NCBI GenBank assembly: GCA_902651635.1
Contig: CACRSC010000006.1
Location: forward strand, 413,320-477,319
Direction of reading: 5' to 3'
Source: Mastigamoeba balamuthi
Lineage: Eukaryota > Evosea > Mastigamoebida > Mastigamoebidae
DNA length: 64,000 bases
The position numbers and the translations under genes are program-made. Below, piece after piece: positions 21,750-34,524 of the stretch (position 1 is its first letter; the number at the start of each line of letters is the position of its first letter). Under the pieces are notes generated by a model, which was not told where the DNA came from, made no database searches, and was given only the letters and a program-made list of their open reading frames with translations.

Positions 21750-23258
21750 TCAGTTGGGGTCGCATAGCTTCGACAGGAGGCCCGAGGCACGCGCAGACAG
21801 CTCGGAGACGCCTTCGGCACTGATCACTCCTCTCTCGCAAACCAGCGCCACGTGGGGCAATGCAGGAGTCACTTCGAACAGCGGGTTCCAGACGGGTATC
21901 TGCGCACCCGGCGCCTCTGCTGCAACGTCCCAGAGGTCCGCCCCACCGCCGTCCTCCCACGTCTGGCGCTGGGGCCTCGCGCTCGGCGACACCTTGAGCG
22001 TGTCGAAGACGACGACCAGTGGCACGCGGGCGTGTGCGCACGCGAGGGCGAGCGACAGCGTCCCTGTCTTGTTTGCGAAAGAGCCGTCGCCAAAGACGGC
22101 GTCCGCGCCGACGAGTGCGCACACGGCGCCTGGCTCCGCGCATTCGAGTGCGAGGCGCTCCAGCAGCGAGGCCGCGGCGCAGTCGGGCAGCAGCTGTACT
22201 GCGAGTCCCCGAGACGCGAGCTCTGCGGCGAAGTCGCGGCCCTCGCAGGCAGTCCGCGACTCGAGGACGTGGACGCAGCTCAGGTGGCCCGCTGCAGCGG
22301 CCTCCGTGATAGCCAGCAAGACGGTGGAGCTCCTGCTGAGCGTGACGATGTGCTTCGGTGCGGATGCGAGGGCCCCGCGCCACCTGCAGGCCACAGCGGC
22401 TGGAGCCGAAGAGAGCGCCTCCAGGGCCGCTGTGGTCGCGCCCGAGCCGCTGCGCATCGCCTCCCTGGCCAGAGCTACAGCGTTGGCGACGCTGCACATC
22501 GACGGGCGCGCTCGCGTGAGGTGCCAGGCGACGCTGTCGATGACGGTCTCCGGTGTGCCGCTCGGGCAGAGCGACAGCAGCGACGACGCGGCTCGGAGGG
22601 CGATCGAGCACGCCCCGCCCACGAGGTCCGACTCGATGGCCGCGACCGCGTCGCGCGCGGCAGGATCGAGGTGCACGCGCTCCCATGTCTCGTACAGCCG
22701 TGGGACGCACTGCATCGACCTGATGTCTGTGCGGGACGGCTGGTCAGCACCCGCGGGGCTCCGTCACAATTCAATTCAATTGTATTCAGTAGTGGTGAGG
22801 AGACGACTGCGCGACGGAGTGGGAGTAGCGGTCATTACGAAGGAGACGACTGCGCGACGGAGTGGGAGGACTGTGTGGTGCGTGCCCTCTGGAGAGCACA
22901 CCTTCCACTCGGTGTGCTCCCAGTCGATGTGTATCTTGGGCTTGAGGTCGGCCAGGCCCGAGCGCGCGGCGAAGAGGAACGGGTGCACCTCGAAGACGAC
23001 GCCGGGGCGAGAGCTCGGGGCCCTCAGCGGCCTGCCGCACCGCCTGAGCGCCACGTCGGGGGCCGCGAGGGTCGTCTCCTCCGAGAGCTCGCGCCACGCG
23101 CACTGCTCGGGGGTCTCGCCGGCCTCGACCGACCCGCTGACGCCGGCCCAGTGCCCGCGGTACGTGGAGACGCGGTCGCTGCGCAGGAAGAGGGCTACGC
23201 TGGTCTCGCTGGCGTCTGAGAGCAGCACCGTGGACACGCGCCGCACCGCGCAAGCCAT
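21750..23258 (-). CDS. NUDIX hydrolase fused to eIF2B-alpha-like / R15P-isomerase-fold domain
   Basis: Exons 23258-22859 and 22726-21750 give 458 aa. The N-terminal ~130 residues are a NUDIX domain: GHWAGVSGSVEAGE, then the G-x5-E-x7-RE-x2-EE box with AWRELSEE. After the intron, residues about 140-455 resemble the eIF2B alpha/beta/delta family and related ribose-1,5-bisphosphate isomerases (RSMQCVPRLYETWERV, CALVGADAVFGDGSFANKTG, ALACAHARVPLVVVFDTLK, WNPLFEVTP). Such NUDIX-eIF2B fusions are known to me from some fungi. A role in nucleotide or sugar-phosphate salvage fits the fold better than translation initiation, but this is inference. An in-frame upstream ATG at 23297 exists. I chose 23258 because an AT-rich element sits only ~10 bases from the earlier one. 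Confidence 0.83.
22798..22868 (-). repeat. 43-bp tandem duplication at a splice donor
   Basis: A 28-base sequence at 22798-22825 recurs exactly at 22841-22868, a period of 43. The second copy contains the exon 1 donor of the NUDIX-eIF2B gene, so the duplication provides a decoy donor inside the intron in the same sequence context. Confidence 0.8.
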
Positions 23259-23669
23259 AGACGTGTGTTGATAGACAAGTTCGTCGGCGTAGGGCAAAGT
23301 GTAAAATCTCGGGAATTGCGTATCTAACGCGACAAAATCAAATCAGTGCGACAGGCTCGACGAGCGTTCCCACGGGTCTCGGCATCCCTCTACGGCCCTG
23401 TTGGTCAGTCACGCGAGCGTCTACTTGCGGTGCGCGCCCGAGAGCAGGCATGTCCAAATGACAGAGCGAGAAAGAGCAGGCAGAGGGCTGCGGGGGTATA
23501 AGGATCGTGTGTTCCTCAGGGGGACAGAGATGCGACTAGAGTGCGAACACGCAGGGGGTGGGGAAAGGGCCCGAAGGCGCGCAGAATCCCCCCGCCGCCG
23601 CGGCAGCGACCGCCCGGCGGGCCACCCCTCCGGTACCGCCCTCCCTCAGCGCCGTGCAGCGACGCAGCT
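23259..23669. other. Intergenic, NUDIX-eIF2B promoter side
   Basis: The ~400-base space between the start of the NUDIX-eIF2B gene and the end of RPL29 (both minus). The part next to the NUDIX start is AT-richer (TTTTACACTT-like on the plus strand, about 23297-23345). No gene is seen. Confidence 0.4.
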
Positions 23670-23953
23670 TCAGTTCTTGGCCTCCTGGGCCGCGGCCTTG
23701 GCCTTCATGGTGCCGGCCAGGGCGAAGCGCTGGTTCTTGAGGAACTTCTGGTCCATCTGCGGGTAGGGGGAAGCAGCGCGGGCGCGGCGAGGGGTCGGTC
23801 AGTGGGGAGAACTTGCGCGGAGAGAGTGGGCACAGAGAGGGGTTAGCGTACGCCCTTGCGGCTCTTGTACTTCTTGAACTGGGGCTTGTGGATACCGTTG
23901 CGGTGCGCCTTGTAGGCCTGGTTGTGCGCGGTGTGGTTCTTGCTCTTGGCCAT
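23670..23953 (-). CDS. RPL29: 60S ribosomal protein L29 (eL29)
   Basis: Exons 23953-23852 and 23756-23670 give 62 aa. The N-terminus [12 protein letters not shown] and the basic segment [15 protein letters not shown] are diagnostic for eL29, and [12 protein letters not shown] matches the family after the intron. eL29 is a small, very basic, eukaryote-specific protein of the large subunit near the peptidyl-transferase side. Length fits the short form seen in fungi and protists. It lies tail-to-head with the NUDIX gene and divergent from PRMT1, whose ATG is under 200 bases away. Confidence 0.96.
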
Positions 23954-24145
23954 GGCTGCTGGATACGGGCGACGGCTCTTCCCCCCTTCTAAGGAAAACG
24001 CACGGGCAACAAAGACCTAGGGGACCCCGGATCAGAAAAAACGCGCATCGCGCGCACCGATTTGCGTCACGGTTTACATCAACAAACCCTGGTGACGCAA
24101 TTTCAAAAATTGTCTTCCTCTTTTTAAAGGTTTCCTTGGTGAAAG

Positions 24146-25514
<1,369 letters not shown>

Positions 25515-25715
25515 AACAGCGGTACTGCTTCGCGCATACACTCGGACCTTCATGCCAACACACAGAACATCCTTCCCCAATGACCCGGTAAACCAAGGAA
25601 ACCTGGACTTTGGCAGCCAACCACCCACCCCTCGCACACCCGCCAAGCCGACGTGTGTGTGCATCTTAATTGGTTTTGTATTCGTTTGGCGGGGGTTGGA
25701 ATTCTGTGCAAAGCC

Positions 25716-28098
25716 TCACAAACCAAGAGCAAGGCACATGCCGAAGGTAATGCTGTTTGCCCCGAGGAAGGCGAGAATGGTGCAAGGCAGCCCGACCTTG
25801 ATGAAGTCGATGGTGCGCAGGTACGGCTCGCGGTCAGCGTTCTCGACCGAAACAGAATTGATGTTGGGGAACGAGCTGACCGGCAGCGGCATTGCCCCAG
25901 TGCACATGACGATGCTGGTCATCACGAGCAGCTTGGGGTGGCCGAGCGCCTCGCCGACGCGCGCGAAGAGTTGCAGGAGGATCAGGGCCGCTACGGTGTG
26001 CGACACGAACGAGCCCGCGATGGTCATGATGAGCCCGCTGACCATCGTGATCACGAACAGGCTGCTGTGCATGCCGAGCAGCAGGTTCGAGGCAAGGTCG
26101 AGGAGCTGCGAGGACTCCACGGCAGCCCCGAGCACGCTGCCGCCCGAGATGAGAGCCGCGAGGGCCCACGGAAGGCGCTCAAACTCCCCCTTGCCCAGGA
26201 GGCCGGACCCGAAGAACAGCACCAGCGGGATGAGGCTGATGATGCCGATGCTGCACCCGAACGGCTTGAGCCACGGCGACGCGACCCAGAGCACGACGGT
26301 GACGAGCGAGATGAAGCCCACGGCCCACGGCTGCCATTCCACCTTCCAGCGGAGGAACCACGGGGGCCGCTCGTGTACCATCACCGGCTTGCCCATCAGC
26401 GTGTTGTTGGCCGTGTTCATGACCTCTGCCGCGTTCGCGATGTCGTCTTTGGGCGCGACGATGTGCTTATCCAGCTTGGGCAGCTGGCGGATGTCGGGCT
26501 TGTACACAGTCATCACGATGGCGTGGGCGCAGACGAGCAGGAACGGCGTGATGGGCATGGACACCATGCTGAAAGTCGTGAAGTCGATAGAGTACTTGCC
26601 AAGGTCGATGCTGACCGCGTTCTGGGGCGAAGCTATCTGCGTGGTTATCCCTCCGACGTTGCCCGCAAGAGCCGTCGCGAGCAGCAGCGTCTTCGTGTAG
26701 CGGCTCCCCGATGGGAGGCCACGAATGACGGGCATCACGACGGTGAGCATCAGCACGGTCGAGGCCACATTGCCGATAAACATCGAGATGAAGAACACGA
26801 GCAGCTCGATGGCGATGATGAAGCGGTGCGGCGTGCGGAAGGCCCTCTTGCGCAGCACAGCCATCGCTATCTTCACGTCCAGGCCGTACTTTCCAAACGC
26901 TTGGGCGATCGCGAACCCCGCGAGAATGAGGGGCACGTTGCTCGGGTACATCTTGGTGAATATGACCTTGGCAGCGTCCGCTGGGGACACTGGTGTTTTG
27001 CCGTCCGGCCCGAGCATGACGCCCGAGACGGTAACGAGAAGTGGAATGAGCAGCGCTGTCACAAACAGAGGCCAGCACTCGGTCACCCAGAGAACCGTAG
27101 CAGCGAGAACTGCAAAGAGAGTTAGTTGTTGACACAACACAGTTCAGTGCGAGGCTTGGTACCGATTCCGAGACACCGCTGGGCAGGCTCGCGAGAATGG
27201 TGGGCAGCGCATAGGATGAAGCCGAGCCCGTAGAGGAACATGGCGACCAAGACGAACCACAGCCGCTTGGGCCTCGTCTTCTCAGTCTGGCGGATGGTCG
27301 CCTTGCGCATGTGGTCGTCAAACTGCACCAGGATGGTGTTCCTCTGCCGACATGGTTAGCACATCAGAACACCGCCGCCTCCGACCACTGCTCTCGCTCT
27401 CGACGACTCACTCCGACAGGGAGGGATGCGAGTGCGTCTTACCTTCCAGCTGCGAGCAGTGGTGACCGCGTTCTCGAGCTCGGCAACGGCGTCGCCGGGG
27501 GTCACGCTGACGCTGGAGAAGCAGTCGGCGTAGCACGCCTTGATCTTCTTCTGCAGCTCCTCGACCTCGGGCATCCTCACCACAAACGACGACGACTTGA
27601 CGCCCTTCATCACCGCGTACTGCCCCGCGAACCCCGTGTGCTTGACAAACTTCTTCATGATCTGTTGGCAAGCGAGCGAGCGGGTCAGTCTCCACCCAGC
27701 CACAGCCAGCACAGGGACGGGGGTCCCCCCACATAGCGATCGTACTTTGGAGAAGCCCAGGAGGTTGAGCCTGCCGTAGTCGCTGAGCTCTTCAGCAAGG
27801 AGCAGCATCTCGAAGAGTTCTTTCTTGCCCGAGGCAGCCTCGCTGTCCATCCTGGGGTGCGTCGTGCTGTTGTCCAGCCGCCCCGCCGTCTGCTCGAGCT
27901 TGGCGCAGAAGAACATGTCGACGGCCCTCCTCTGCCCCTCGAACGCGCTCAGGAACCCCCTGATGTCCTCGGGCGCCGCCGTCAGCAGGTAGTCGTCGGC
28001 GATCCTGACGTTGATCGGCCTGACCGTGTCGCCCTTGGCCCCGTCCGCCTCGACGTGCACAATGCTCGACCGCATGGGCATCTGCTGCTGGGGCGCCT

Positions 28099-28130
<32 letters not shown>

Positions 28131-28315
28131 TGCTGACGCAGGAGGGGAACGGCCTCGCCCATGCTCGCGTGCGAGTCCTGGGGCGCCGGGCGGCCCCGCG
28201 GAGTGCGCGGCGCGCTCATCGCGCGGATGAGGCGCTTGAGCGAGCGGAAGTCGAGGTAGTTGTCGCGCCAGGGCTGGTACGCAAGCAGGCGCAGCTGCTT
28301 CCCGAAGTGCGGCAT
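25716..28315 (-). CDS. SPX-domain SLC13-type anion/phosphate transporter (PHO87/90/91-like)
   Basis: Exons 28315-27746, 27661-27443, 27343-27163 and 27109-25716 give 787 aa. The N-terminal SPX domain (about 1-260) begins MPHFGKQLRLLAYQPWRDNYLDF and contains the conserved helices up to MKKFVKHTGFAGQYAVMK. SPX domains sense inositol pyrophosphates and so phosphate status. A run of 13 glutamines sits inside it near residue 65. From about residue 275 a multi-pass DASS/SLC13 permease follows: ILWATE-like VLWVTECWPLFVTALLIP, GGITTQIASPQNA and CTGAMPLPVSSFPN. The architecture is that of yeast low-affinity phosphate transporters Pho87/90/91. Plasma-membrane or acidocalcisome/contractile-vacuole location cannot be decided. 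Confidence 0.93.
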
Positions 28316-28802
28316 TGCGGCGGAGCGCTCGTCAAACCCACACACCCACACCGATCACCTACGGGGGGTGAGAGCACAGTTTGTGATCCGAACTGAATCA
28401 AAAACACGGTAAAAACCCGGGAGATTTCCAGTAAAATGAGGAGAAGGGGCCCTCTCTGGACACCGCGGGGCACAAAAACCCCAACAGATGGGGGCACCTC
28501 CTGCGGGCCAATCCACCCACTTTCACTTTTCCCTCGTCCCGGGTAACCGCCACCGGTATAAAATGGCAGGCGATCACAAACGCCACCTTCCTGTTATGTA
28601 AACTGATTCTAGGAACTGTCATCCGACGCGTTGCACCCGTCCGTCCCTGACCGACTGTATTCCCAGCCAATCCGTCAATCTCGGCTGACACACGACGAAG
28701 ATATTTGCCGGTTCTTCCCCGGCGAGATACTGTCGTTGGCGAAAAGCCGCGCGTGCATCATCGCCTCTCTCTCCCACGACGAGCGCGCGGGGGACGGGGA
28801 AG
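28316..28802. promoter_or_regulatory. Bidirectional promoter, SPX transporter / MYND protein
   Basis: This 487-base head-to-head interval contains AGATATTT at 28699-28706, about 97 bases upstream of the MYND-protein ATG, and an AAAATCTCCC-type stretch toward the SPX start. No gene is seen. Confidence 0.5.
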
Positions 28803-31800
28803 ATGCCGCACACCAAGGCGAAATCCCGCAAGCACGCAGAGGCCGTGGACCCCTGCGACGTACCCTGGCGCGGCGAGCCGTTTGTCGAGCAGACGTACGC
28901 GCCGGGCACGTTCGACGACGCTGCGCTGCGCGAGCTCTACGAGCGCGGCGCGGGTATCGGCGACGGCAACCTCCCGGACATCGCGTTCACCTCGAAGCAC
29001 GTCCCAGCGCTCGTCAAGGTCCCGCCTGGCCCCTAGCCCCCCTCTGGGATCGCGCGGTACTCACCGGAGAGCACAACTACGGTGCCAGATGGCGCGGGAC
29101 GTCAAGCTGTTCAGGGCGGGCGTCTCTCCAGATTTGCCTCTGACGTACCTGATTCGCCTGCCGCCCGAGGGCTGGACCGTACGCAGCGAGCCACAGAGTT
29201 ATGCCTGCGGGGAAAGTGACGGGGGTTCTGGGAAATGGATGTGGCCCAGGAGCAACTCGCGGCAGAGGTTGTGACGCTGCTGAACGGCGTCAACGGCGAG
29301 GAGGACCTCGGGGAGCTCGTTCACCGCGTGCTGCAGCACGCAGGCGCCATCGCCCTGCGCCCGCTGGAGCTCTACCTCCTCGTGCGTCCTCTGGGCTGCA
29401 TTCCCCTCCCCTTGTGTGACACCGCCTCCACAGGACAGCACGAGGCTCGACGACGCGAGGTCTTTCGCAGCCGAGACTGTGAAGAACATCTGCGCTGATG
29501 GCGGCGAGTTGCTGCGCGCGAGGGGCATTGCTGTGCTGCAGCAGGCGCTGCGCACGCACCACACGAACAAGCCCGAGTGGAACGGCTTCCTGATCGCCAT
29601 GCTGATGGACCTCAAGGCAGTCGAAGCGCTGCCTCTCATCAGGTCCCGAGCGCAGCAAGAGGAGGCTCTCACACAGCTTTGGTGGCCGCTCCAGGGAGGC
29701 GTATGTGGCCAAGGGGGTGGACGAGGCGTCGTGCGGGGACTACGGCAGCGTGGTGTTCGACATCAAGGGCAAAGTCGACCCCAACGACCCCCTTGTCGCT
29801 GTGAGAGGCCTACGGCGTACACTTCGTTCTAATAACAGGAACAGATATGCATGCATTGCAACAGCCCAGCGGTGACGTGCAAGGAGGCGCTTCTCAAGGA
29901 GAACGACAGCATTGCCGTCGAGTCTCTAAAGCAGGGGATGGCGCTGTTCGATAAGGGCGCGCACGAGGACGCGTTCCAGATGTTCTGCAGGTCGATCACT
30001 TGCTGCAACGGCATCTTTTGCGATTCGATTGAGGCAACCACAGCAAGCACGTTGCTGTGCCTTCACCATCACGCCGTCTTAACACTCCATTCGCAGGGTA
30101 CATGCGCACAAGGTGCTTGATGGCACTGAAAAGGTTCGAGGAAGCAGTTAGCGACTGTACCGAGCTTGTGCATCTGCTCAGAAACAGCAGGATAGAGCTC
30201 TGGCAGAGGGCCATGATCCTCCTCGCAGAGGTCAGTACGCCACAGCATAATCGCATCTCAGCTGTCGCTCAGGCCAAAAAAGAGTGCGGAGACATCGAGG
30301 AAGCTTTCAACGACGTCATACAGGTAATCCAAAAGAACGAGGACAACCCAGAGGCGCTCGCGCTGATGACGAGCCTGATGGACAAAGGGGGCAGCACACT
30401 CGTTACCAAACCCGACGGGACTGGCCTCGAGTTTGCCCATGCTTCCCGTCCGGCCACTACCGCTGCACCCGCTGCGTCGCCCGTTAGCGAAATGTCATCT
30501 GTGCGGGTCATGTGGTCGCGCGAGGAAGGGTCCGGAGAAATCGTGAAGTGGAGCTGCGATCATCAGGAGGAGACTGCGCTCACGCTTAGCGAGAAGCGGT
30601 TCGCCTACGTGTCCAACTGCATGTCCGTCGACGTGGTCCCGTTCGCCAGCGGATCCAAGACTCTGGTGCTGGACACAGAGGCCTGCGGCGACCTGCGGCT
30701 CAGCTCCAACGGAGACGTCCTGGCCACGGCGTCCACATCCACGCACTCGGTGTACGTTTGGGATCTCACGGGCGCGTCCACGAGCCCGCGCTGTATCAAC
30801 CTGGGCTCCACCCGCGAGATACCGGAGCGCGTTCGCTGCACGGACAGTCTCGCTGCGATGACGTCTGGCCGCAAGATCGCCCTATGGCGCTGGAGGGACG
30901 CGGCGTCGAGCAACAACCAAGGACAGGGCATAAACCAGTCCAAGTACCTGCGCTGGCTGTACGGAGCCGCGGGGCCAGTCGGGGCCTGCGTCATGGACGA
31001 TGACAACTCGACTCTGTTCGCGTGCGCGCGGGAGACGAGGCGCACGTGTGTGCTCGAGTACGACACGTCGACGTCGAGGCTGCGCCGCACGCTGATAGGG
31101 TTCACGATGCCCAAGAACGAGTGGGGCGGCTCCATATCCCCGATGCCTACAGCGATCGCGTGCTGCCGCTCGCACGTTGTGGCGGCTGTATACTCCGGCG
31201 AAATCATCACGTGGAGCAGGGCCACGGGAGCTGTCTGCGCCAGGATACCCGGGACGGGAGAGAAGACGCGGGCTGTTAGCATCGCCATCGCCGCGGGGTC
31301 GGTCGTGTGCGGCATGTGGACCGGCAACATTTTCGTATACAGCGTCACGAACGGCAGCACGCTTGCGCAGTTGACAGGACTTCACGGCCCTGTGACTGCG
31401 CTGAGCACGTCGTTCAGGAACGGGTACCTCGTTCTCAGGGCAGGGACGCTGGACGGAATGATCTCTACGAGAAGGTTCTCGCTGGCAGCGGCGGGCGAGA
31501 AGAACGACGAGACGCACAACTCCAAGAAAGAGCACGAGGAAACAGCCCCGCCGTTGCAGAACCTGCCGCCGCTTCCAAAGGAGGCTGTCGATGTTCTTCG
31601 TGCTGCTATCCTGCCTTACGCAAAGCAACTGGAGAAGGAGAGGGCGAAGCAGGAGGCCAACAAGAGTTCATCACAAAAGCCAGCAGGCGCAAAAGAACAA
31701 GTACCCTCGAGCACCACGGAGCGGGACCGCGAGAAGAGGACAAAGAAGAAGAAGAAGGTCTCCAAGTGCACCACGTGTGGAAAGGAGTCAACCGATATGC

Positions 31801-31979
31801 CAAAATGTGGGCGCTGCCTCAGAACTCCGTACTGCTCAGTCGAGTGCCAGGTAACACCAATTTTTTTCCTCTCGCGAGCCTGACAGCACCACCAGAAAGC
31901 GGACTATAGAAGGCACAAGTTGGTGTGTGAGCCTGCCTCGGAAGCTGAGAAAGCCCGCAAAATAAGGGGCCACGCCTGA
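28803..31979 (+). CDS. Large helical-repeat / TPR / WD40-like / MYND zinc-finger protein
   Basis: Nine exons (28803-29018, 29089-29178, 29250-29381, 29434-29642, 29695-29800, 29839-30046, 30097-30230, 30273-31850, 31896-31979) give 918 aa. The first ~285 residues look helical (LLNGVNGEEDLGELVHRVLQ, AMLMDLKAVEALPLIREAYV), resembling HEAT/DUF1186-like repeats with low confidence. TPR-like helices follow (ESLKQGMALFDKGAHEDAF, MALKRFEEAVSDC). Residues about 480-780 read as a beta-propeller, with ATASTSTHSVYVWDL, GEIITWSRATGAV and MWTGNIFVYSV as WD40-like blades. A Lys-rich linker precedes a complete MYND finger (CTTCGKESTDMPKCGRC, YCSVECQ, YRRHKLVCE) split by the last intron. MYND fingers bind proline motifs of partners. 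The exon 6/7 junction is the least certain and appears to use a GC donor at 30047. Function unknown; a scaffold is likely. Confidence 0.8.
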
Positions 31980-32178
31980 TCAAGCTCCCTCACGGACGCC
32001 CGATTGCTGGATAGCTCCCAACACTGATTCCAGCAACCCACATTTGGCTGGCCTTAACTCTGTGTGCTGCCTGGATGATTTTTTCCGATGATGCCTTAGT
32101 GACGACACAGATCTGTATGCGTATTTCATCGGGATATTTTGCTCATATCAAAAAAACACCCGCTGCAGAGCGCACAAA

Positions 32179-33001
32179 ATGTCGGCGCAGTGGATGAACG
32201 TCGGCGCGACCGGGGGCCTGCAGTCGGTGTCGCCGCAGATGGCCAACGCCATGCCCACCGCATCCCCGGGGATCGCCATGCGCCCCATGATGGCGGCGCG
32301 CCCCGGCGTGGCTCAGTACCCCAACACGTCGCCGCCGCCCAAGCCCATGGTCCCCGCGGCCTCTGTGCAGCGCATGAACATCGACGCCGACACCGAGGTC
32401 ATCTCCAAGAAGAGGCGCGCACAGCCGGAGACTCCCGCGCCGCTCTGCGTGACTCGCGTCATTGATGCGCGCGCGCGCGCGGGCTGAGGGAGGGTGTATC
32501 TTGGCTGAGCGAAATATCTGCCTGCTGCGCTCTGCAGGCTGATGGAGATTGTGGCCCAGATGGGGCCCGCGGAGAAGCTCGACGTGGAGGCGGAGGAGCT
32601 CATCATGGAGATGGCTGACGACTTTGTCGAGTCGGTGGTGATCGGCGCCTGCGCGATGGCAAAGCACCGCGGCAGCACGACGCTCGAGTCCCGCGACATC
32701 CAGCTCTACCTCGGTGCGCTCCTGCGCTCAACTCGTTCTCCTTTGAACGCTTGCTACATTCCAAATCGAATTGAATTGACTCCGCCTCATTTCCACGAGA
32801 CACCGCGATAAATTCCTTCCTGGCATTCGCTCTGTGCTCGGATCTTAACCGCGGATGGCCATTACAGAGAAGGCGTTCTCTCTCAAGGTGCCTGGGACGA
32901 CGCTGCCTTCGGAGCAGGTGATGCACAAGAGGTTCATACCGACGGACACGTACAGGACGCTGATGGCCACCCGCAGCTCCGTCGCCAAGAAGAAATTGTA
33001 G
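32179..33001 (+). CDS. TAF12: TFIID subunit TAF12 (histone-fold)
   Basis: Exons 32179-32414, 32538-32713 and 32868-33001 give 181 aa. Residues about 78-145 are the H2B-like histone fold of TAF12: LMEIVAQMGPAEKLDVEAEE, ADDFVESVVIGACAMAKHR and TLESRDIQLYLEK, followed by the family's VPG segment. The first ~75 residues are Met/Pro/Ala-rich and disordered, as in other TAF12 proteins. TAF12 pairs with TAF4 in TFIID and with Ada1 in SAGA, in the nucleus. The first intron needs a GC donor (AGAG then GCGCGC at 32415); every GT in the area is out of phase. A GATATTTT element lies ~40 bases upstream of the ATG (32133-32140). Confidence 0.93.
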
Positions 33002-33157
33002 CCAACAAGTTGCTCTTTTTGCCGATAAGCCACAGGCCTCCCGGGCCGTTCCGAGTCTGTGCAAATTCCCGTTTTGCCGGCCAGCAGAACTGCAGGAGCA
33101 ACCTGCAGGATTTTTGTACAGAAAATATCTGTGGAAACTCAGTGTATTTTCTTTCCT

Positions 33158-34524
33158 ATGTCCGAGGCCGAGCTACCGACGCCGGCGCCCAACGTGCGCT
33201 ACGACGTGCGGTTCGGCCGCTCCTTCACAGACCCGTCGTACAGATTCGCCGCGCTGCAATGTGAGCGATGGTCGCGCCCGCCCCCCGGTCAACTCTTTGC
33301 GACGACTTGAATTCCTCTGTGACGGGCTTCACTTCCACTCCGCTCCTCACCCGGGCCCCCCCTCGGCGCGCAGTCGAGAAGGAGGCGGAGGGCCGGGCCA
33401 ACAGGCTGCACGCCAAGGGCACGCTCGCGCTGGTGGACATGGGCCTGGGCAACCCCGTGCTGCGCGGCAATCTCAAGTGCAGCGAGCACGAGGCCGTCAT
33501 CCTCTTCGACGGCTCCTCCTTCGTGTCCGCCCCCGTCTCCTCCCCGTCGCCCCCCCACGCGCACCTGCGCCCGCGCTCACGTCCCGCCCCATCCCCTCGC
33601 GCGAGCAGCATCGAGCTGGCGCCGTACACTGCGCTCAAGCTGAGGCCGTCGGAGGAGGGCAAGGACACTTTCCCCGAGCCCGAGACGGAGAGGCCCCGCG
33701 CCGCTAAGAGGCTGCCCGAGGGCCCCCCGCCCGCTCCCACGCCCCCCAGGACCAAGTCGAGGCCGTCCTCCTCGTCGCTGCGCGGCGGCAGCGGCGGCGT
33801 CTCGTTCAACGGCCGCCGCATAGGCCCGCGCAAGTCGCTGACGCAGCAGCAGCAGGAGCCCAAGACGCCCCCCGAGTCGGAGACGACGCCGCAGGAGCGG
33901 CCGCACAGGTACGTGGCGACCAGGGGCAGGGGGCGCGGCAGGGGCAGGGGCAGGGGGTCGCTGTCGCCGGCGCTGAGGCGGGCGTCGACGGGCGAGGTGC
34001 CGTCGCCCGTGTCGCGCATGATGTCCGCGACGCCGCCCGCGACGAGGGTCGGGGCCACGACGCCCAACGCCACGCCATCGCACACGCCCGGGACGGCGCC
34101 GGCGTCTGCTGGCGACGTGCACCAGGCGGACAGCGCGGGCGACGCCTTCTCCGACGGCCTGGTGGACGACGTGCTCAACATGCTGACGGACGAGCCTGCT
34201 GCGGGGGAGGCTGAGGCACCTGCTGCACAGCCCGCTCCGGCTCAGGCCCAGACAGCGCCGCAGCCACCCCCGCCGCCGCAGCCATACGACGACGTTCTGC
34301 CGGGCGATCCCATGGCGCCGGCTCCGGTGACGCCTGGCCAGGGGCTGCAGCTGCAACAGGATACCGTGGTAGTGGCCCCTTCAGCCCAGCAGCAGGCTGT
34401 GGCAGAGACAACGCCGCCACCTCAAGCTCCTGCACCAGCAGCTGCCCCGCTGATTCTGGAAGCCCCGGAGGAGTACTCGTCCAGCTCGGCTGAGACATCG
34501 AGCAGCGAGGAGTACCCGGATTGA
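33158..34524 (+). CDS. ELL-associated factor (EAF)-like transcription elongation protein
   Basis: Exons 33158-33260, 33374-33524 and 33609-34524 give 389 aa. The N-terminal ~110 residues resemble the EAF domain: NVRYDVRFGRSF, GTLALVDMG, EHEAVILFDGSSF, then VIELAPYTALKLRP after an 84-base in-frame intron. A long basic Pro/Ser/Arg region with a GRGRGRGRGRG run follows. The C-terminus is acidic and Ser-rich (EYSSSSAETSSSEEYPD), like the transactivation tail of metazoan EAF1/2. EAFs bind ELL and support RNA polymerase II elongation. The match is by pattern only and the middle is low complexity, so confidence is moderate. AATATCT lies ~30 bases upstream of the ATG (33124-33130), and TAF12 ends ~155 bases upstream on the same strand. 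Confidence 0.7.

Noticed and set aside
25653-27125. 490-codon plus-strand frame opposite the SPX transporter
   Set aside because: Arg/His/Glu/Asp-rich shadow of the transporter's transmembrane codons.
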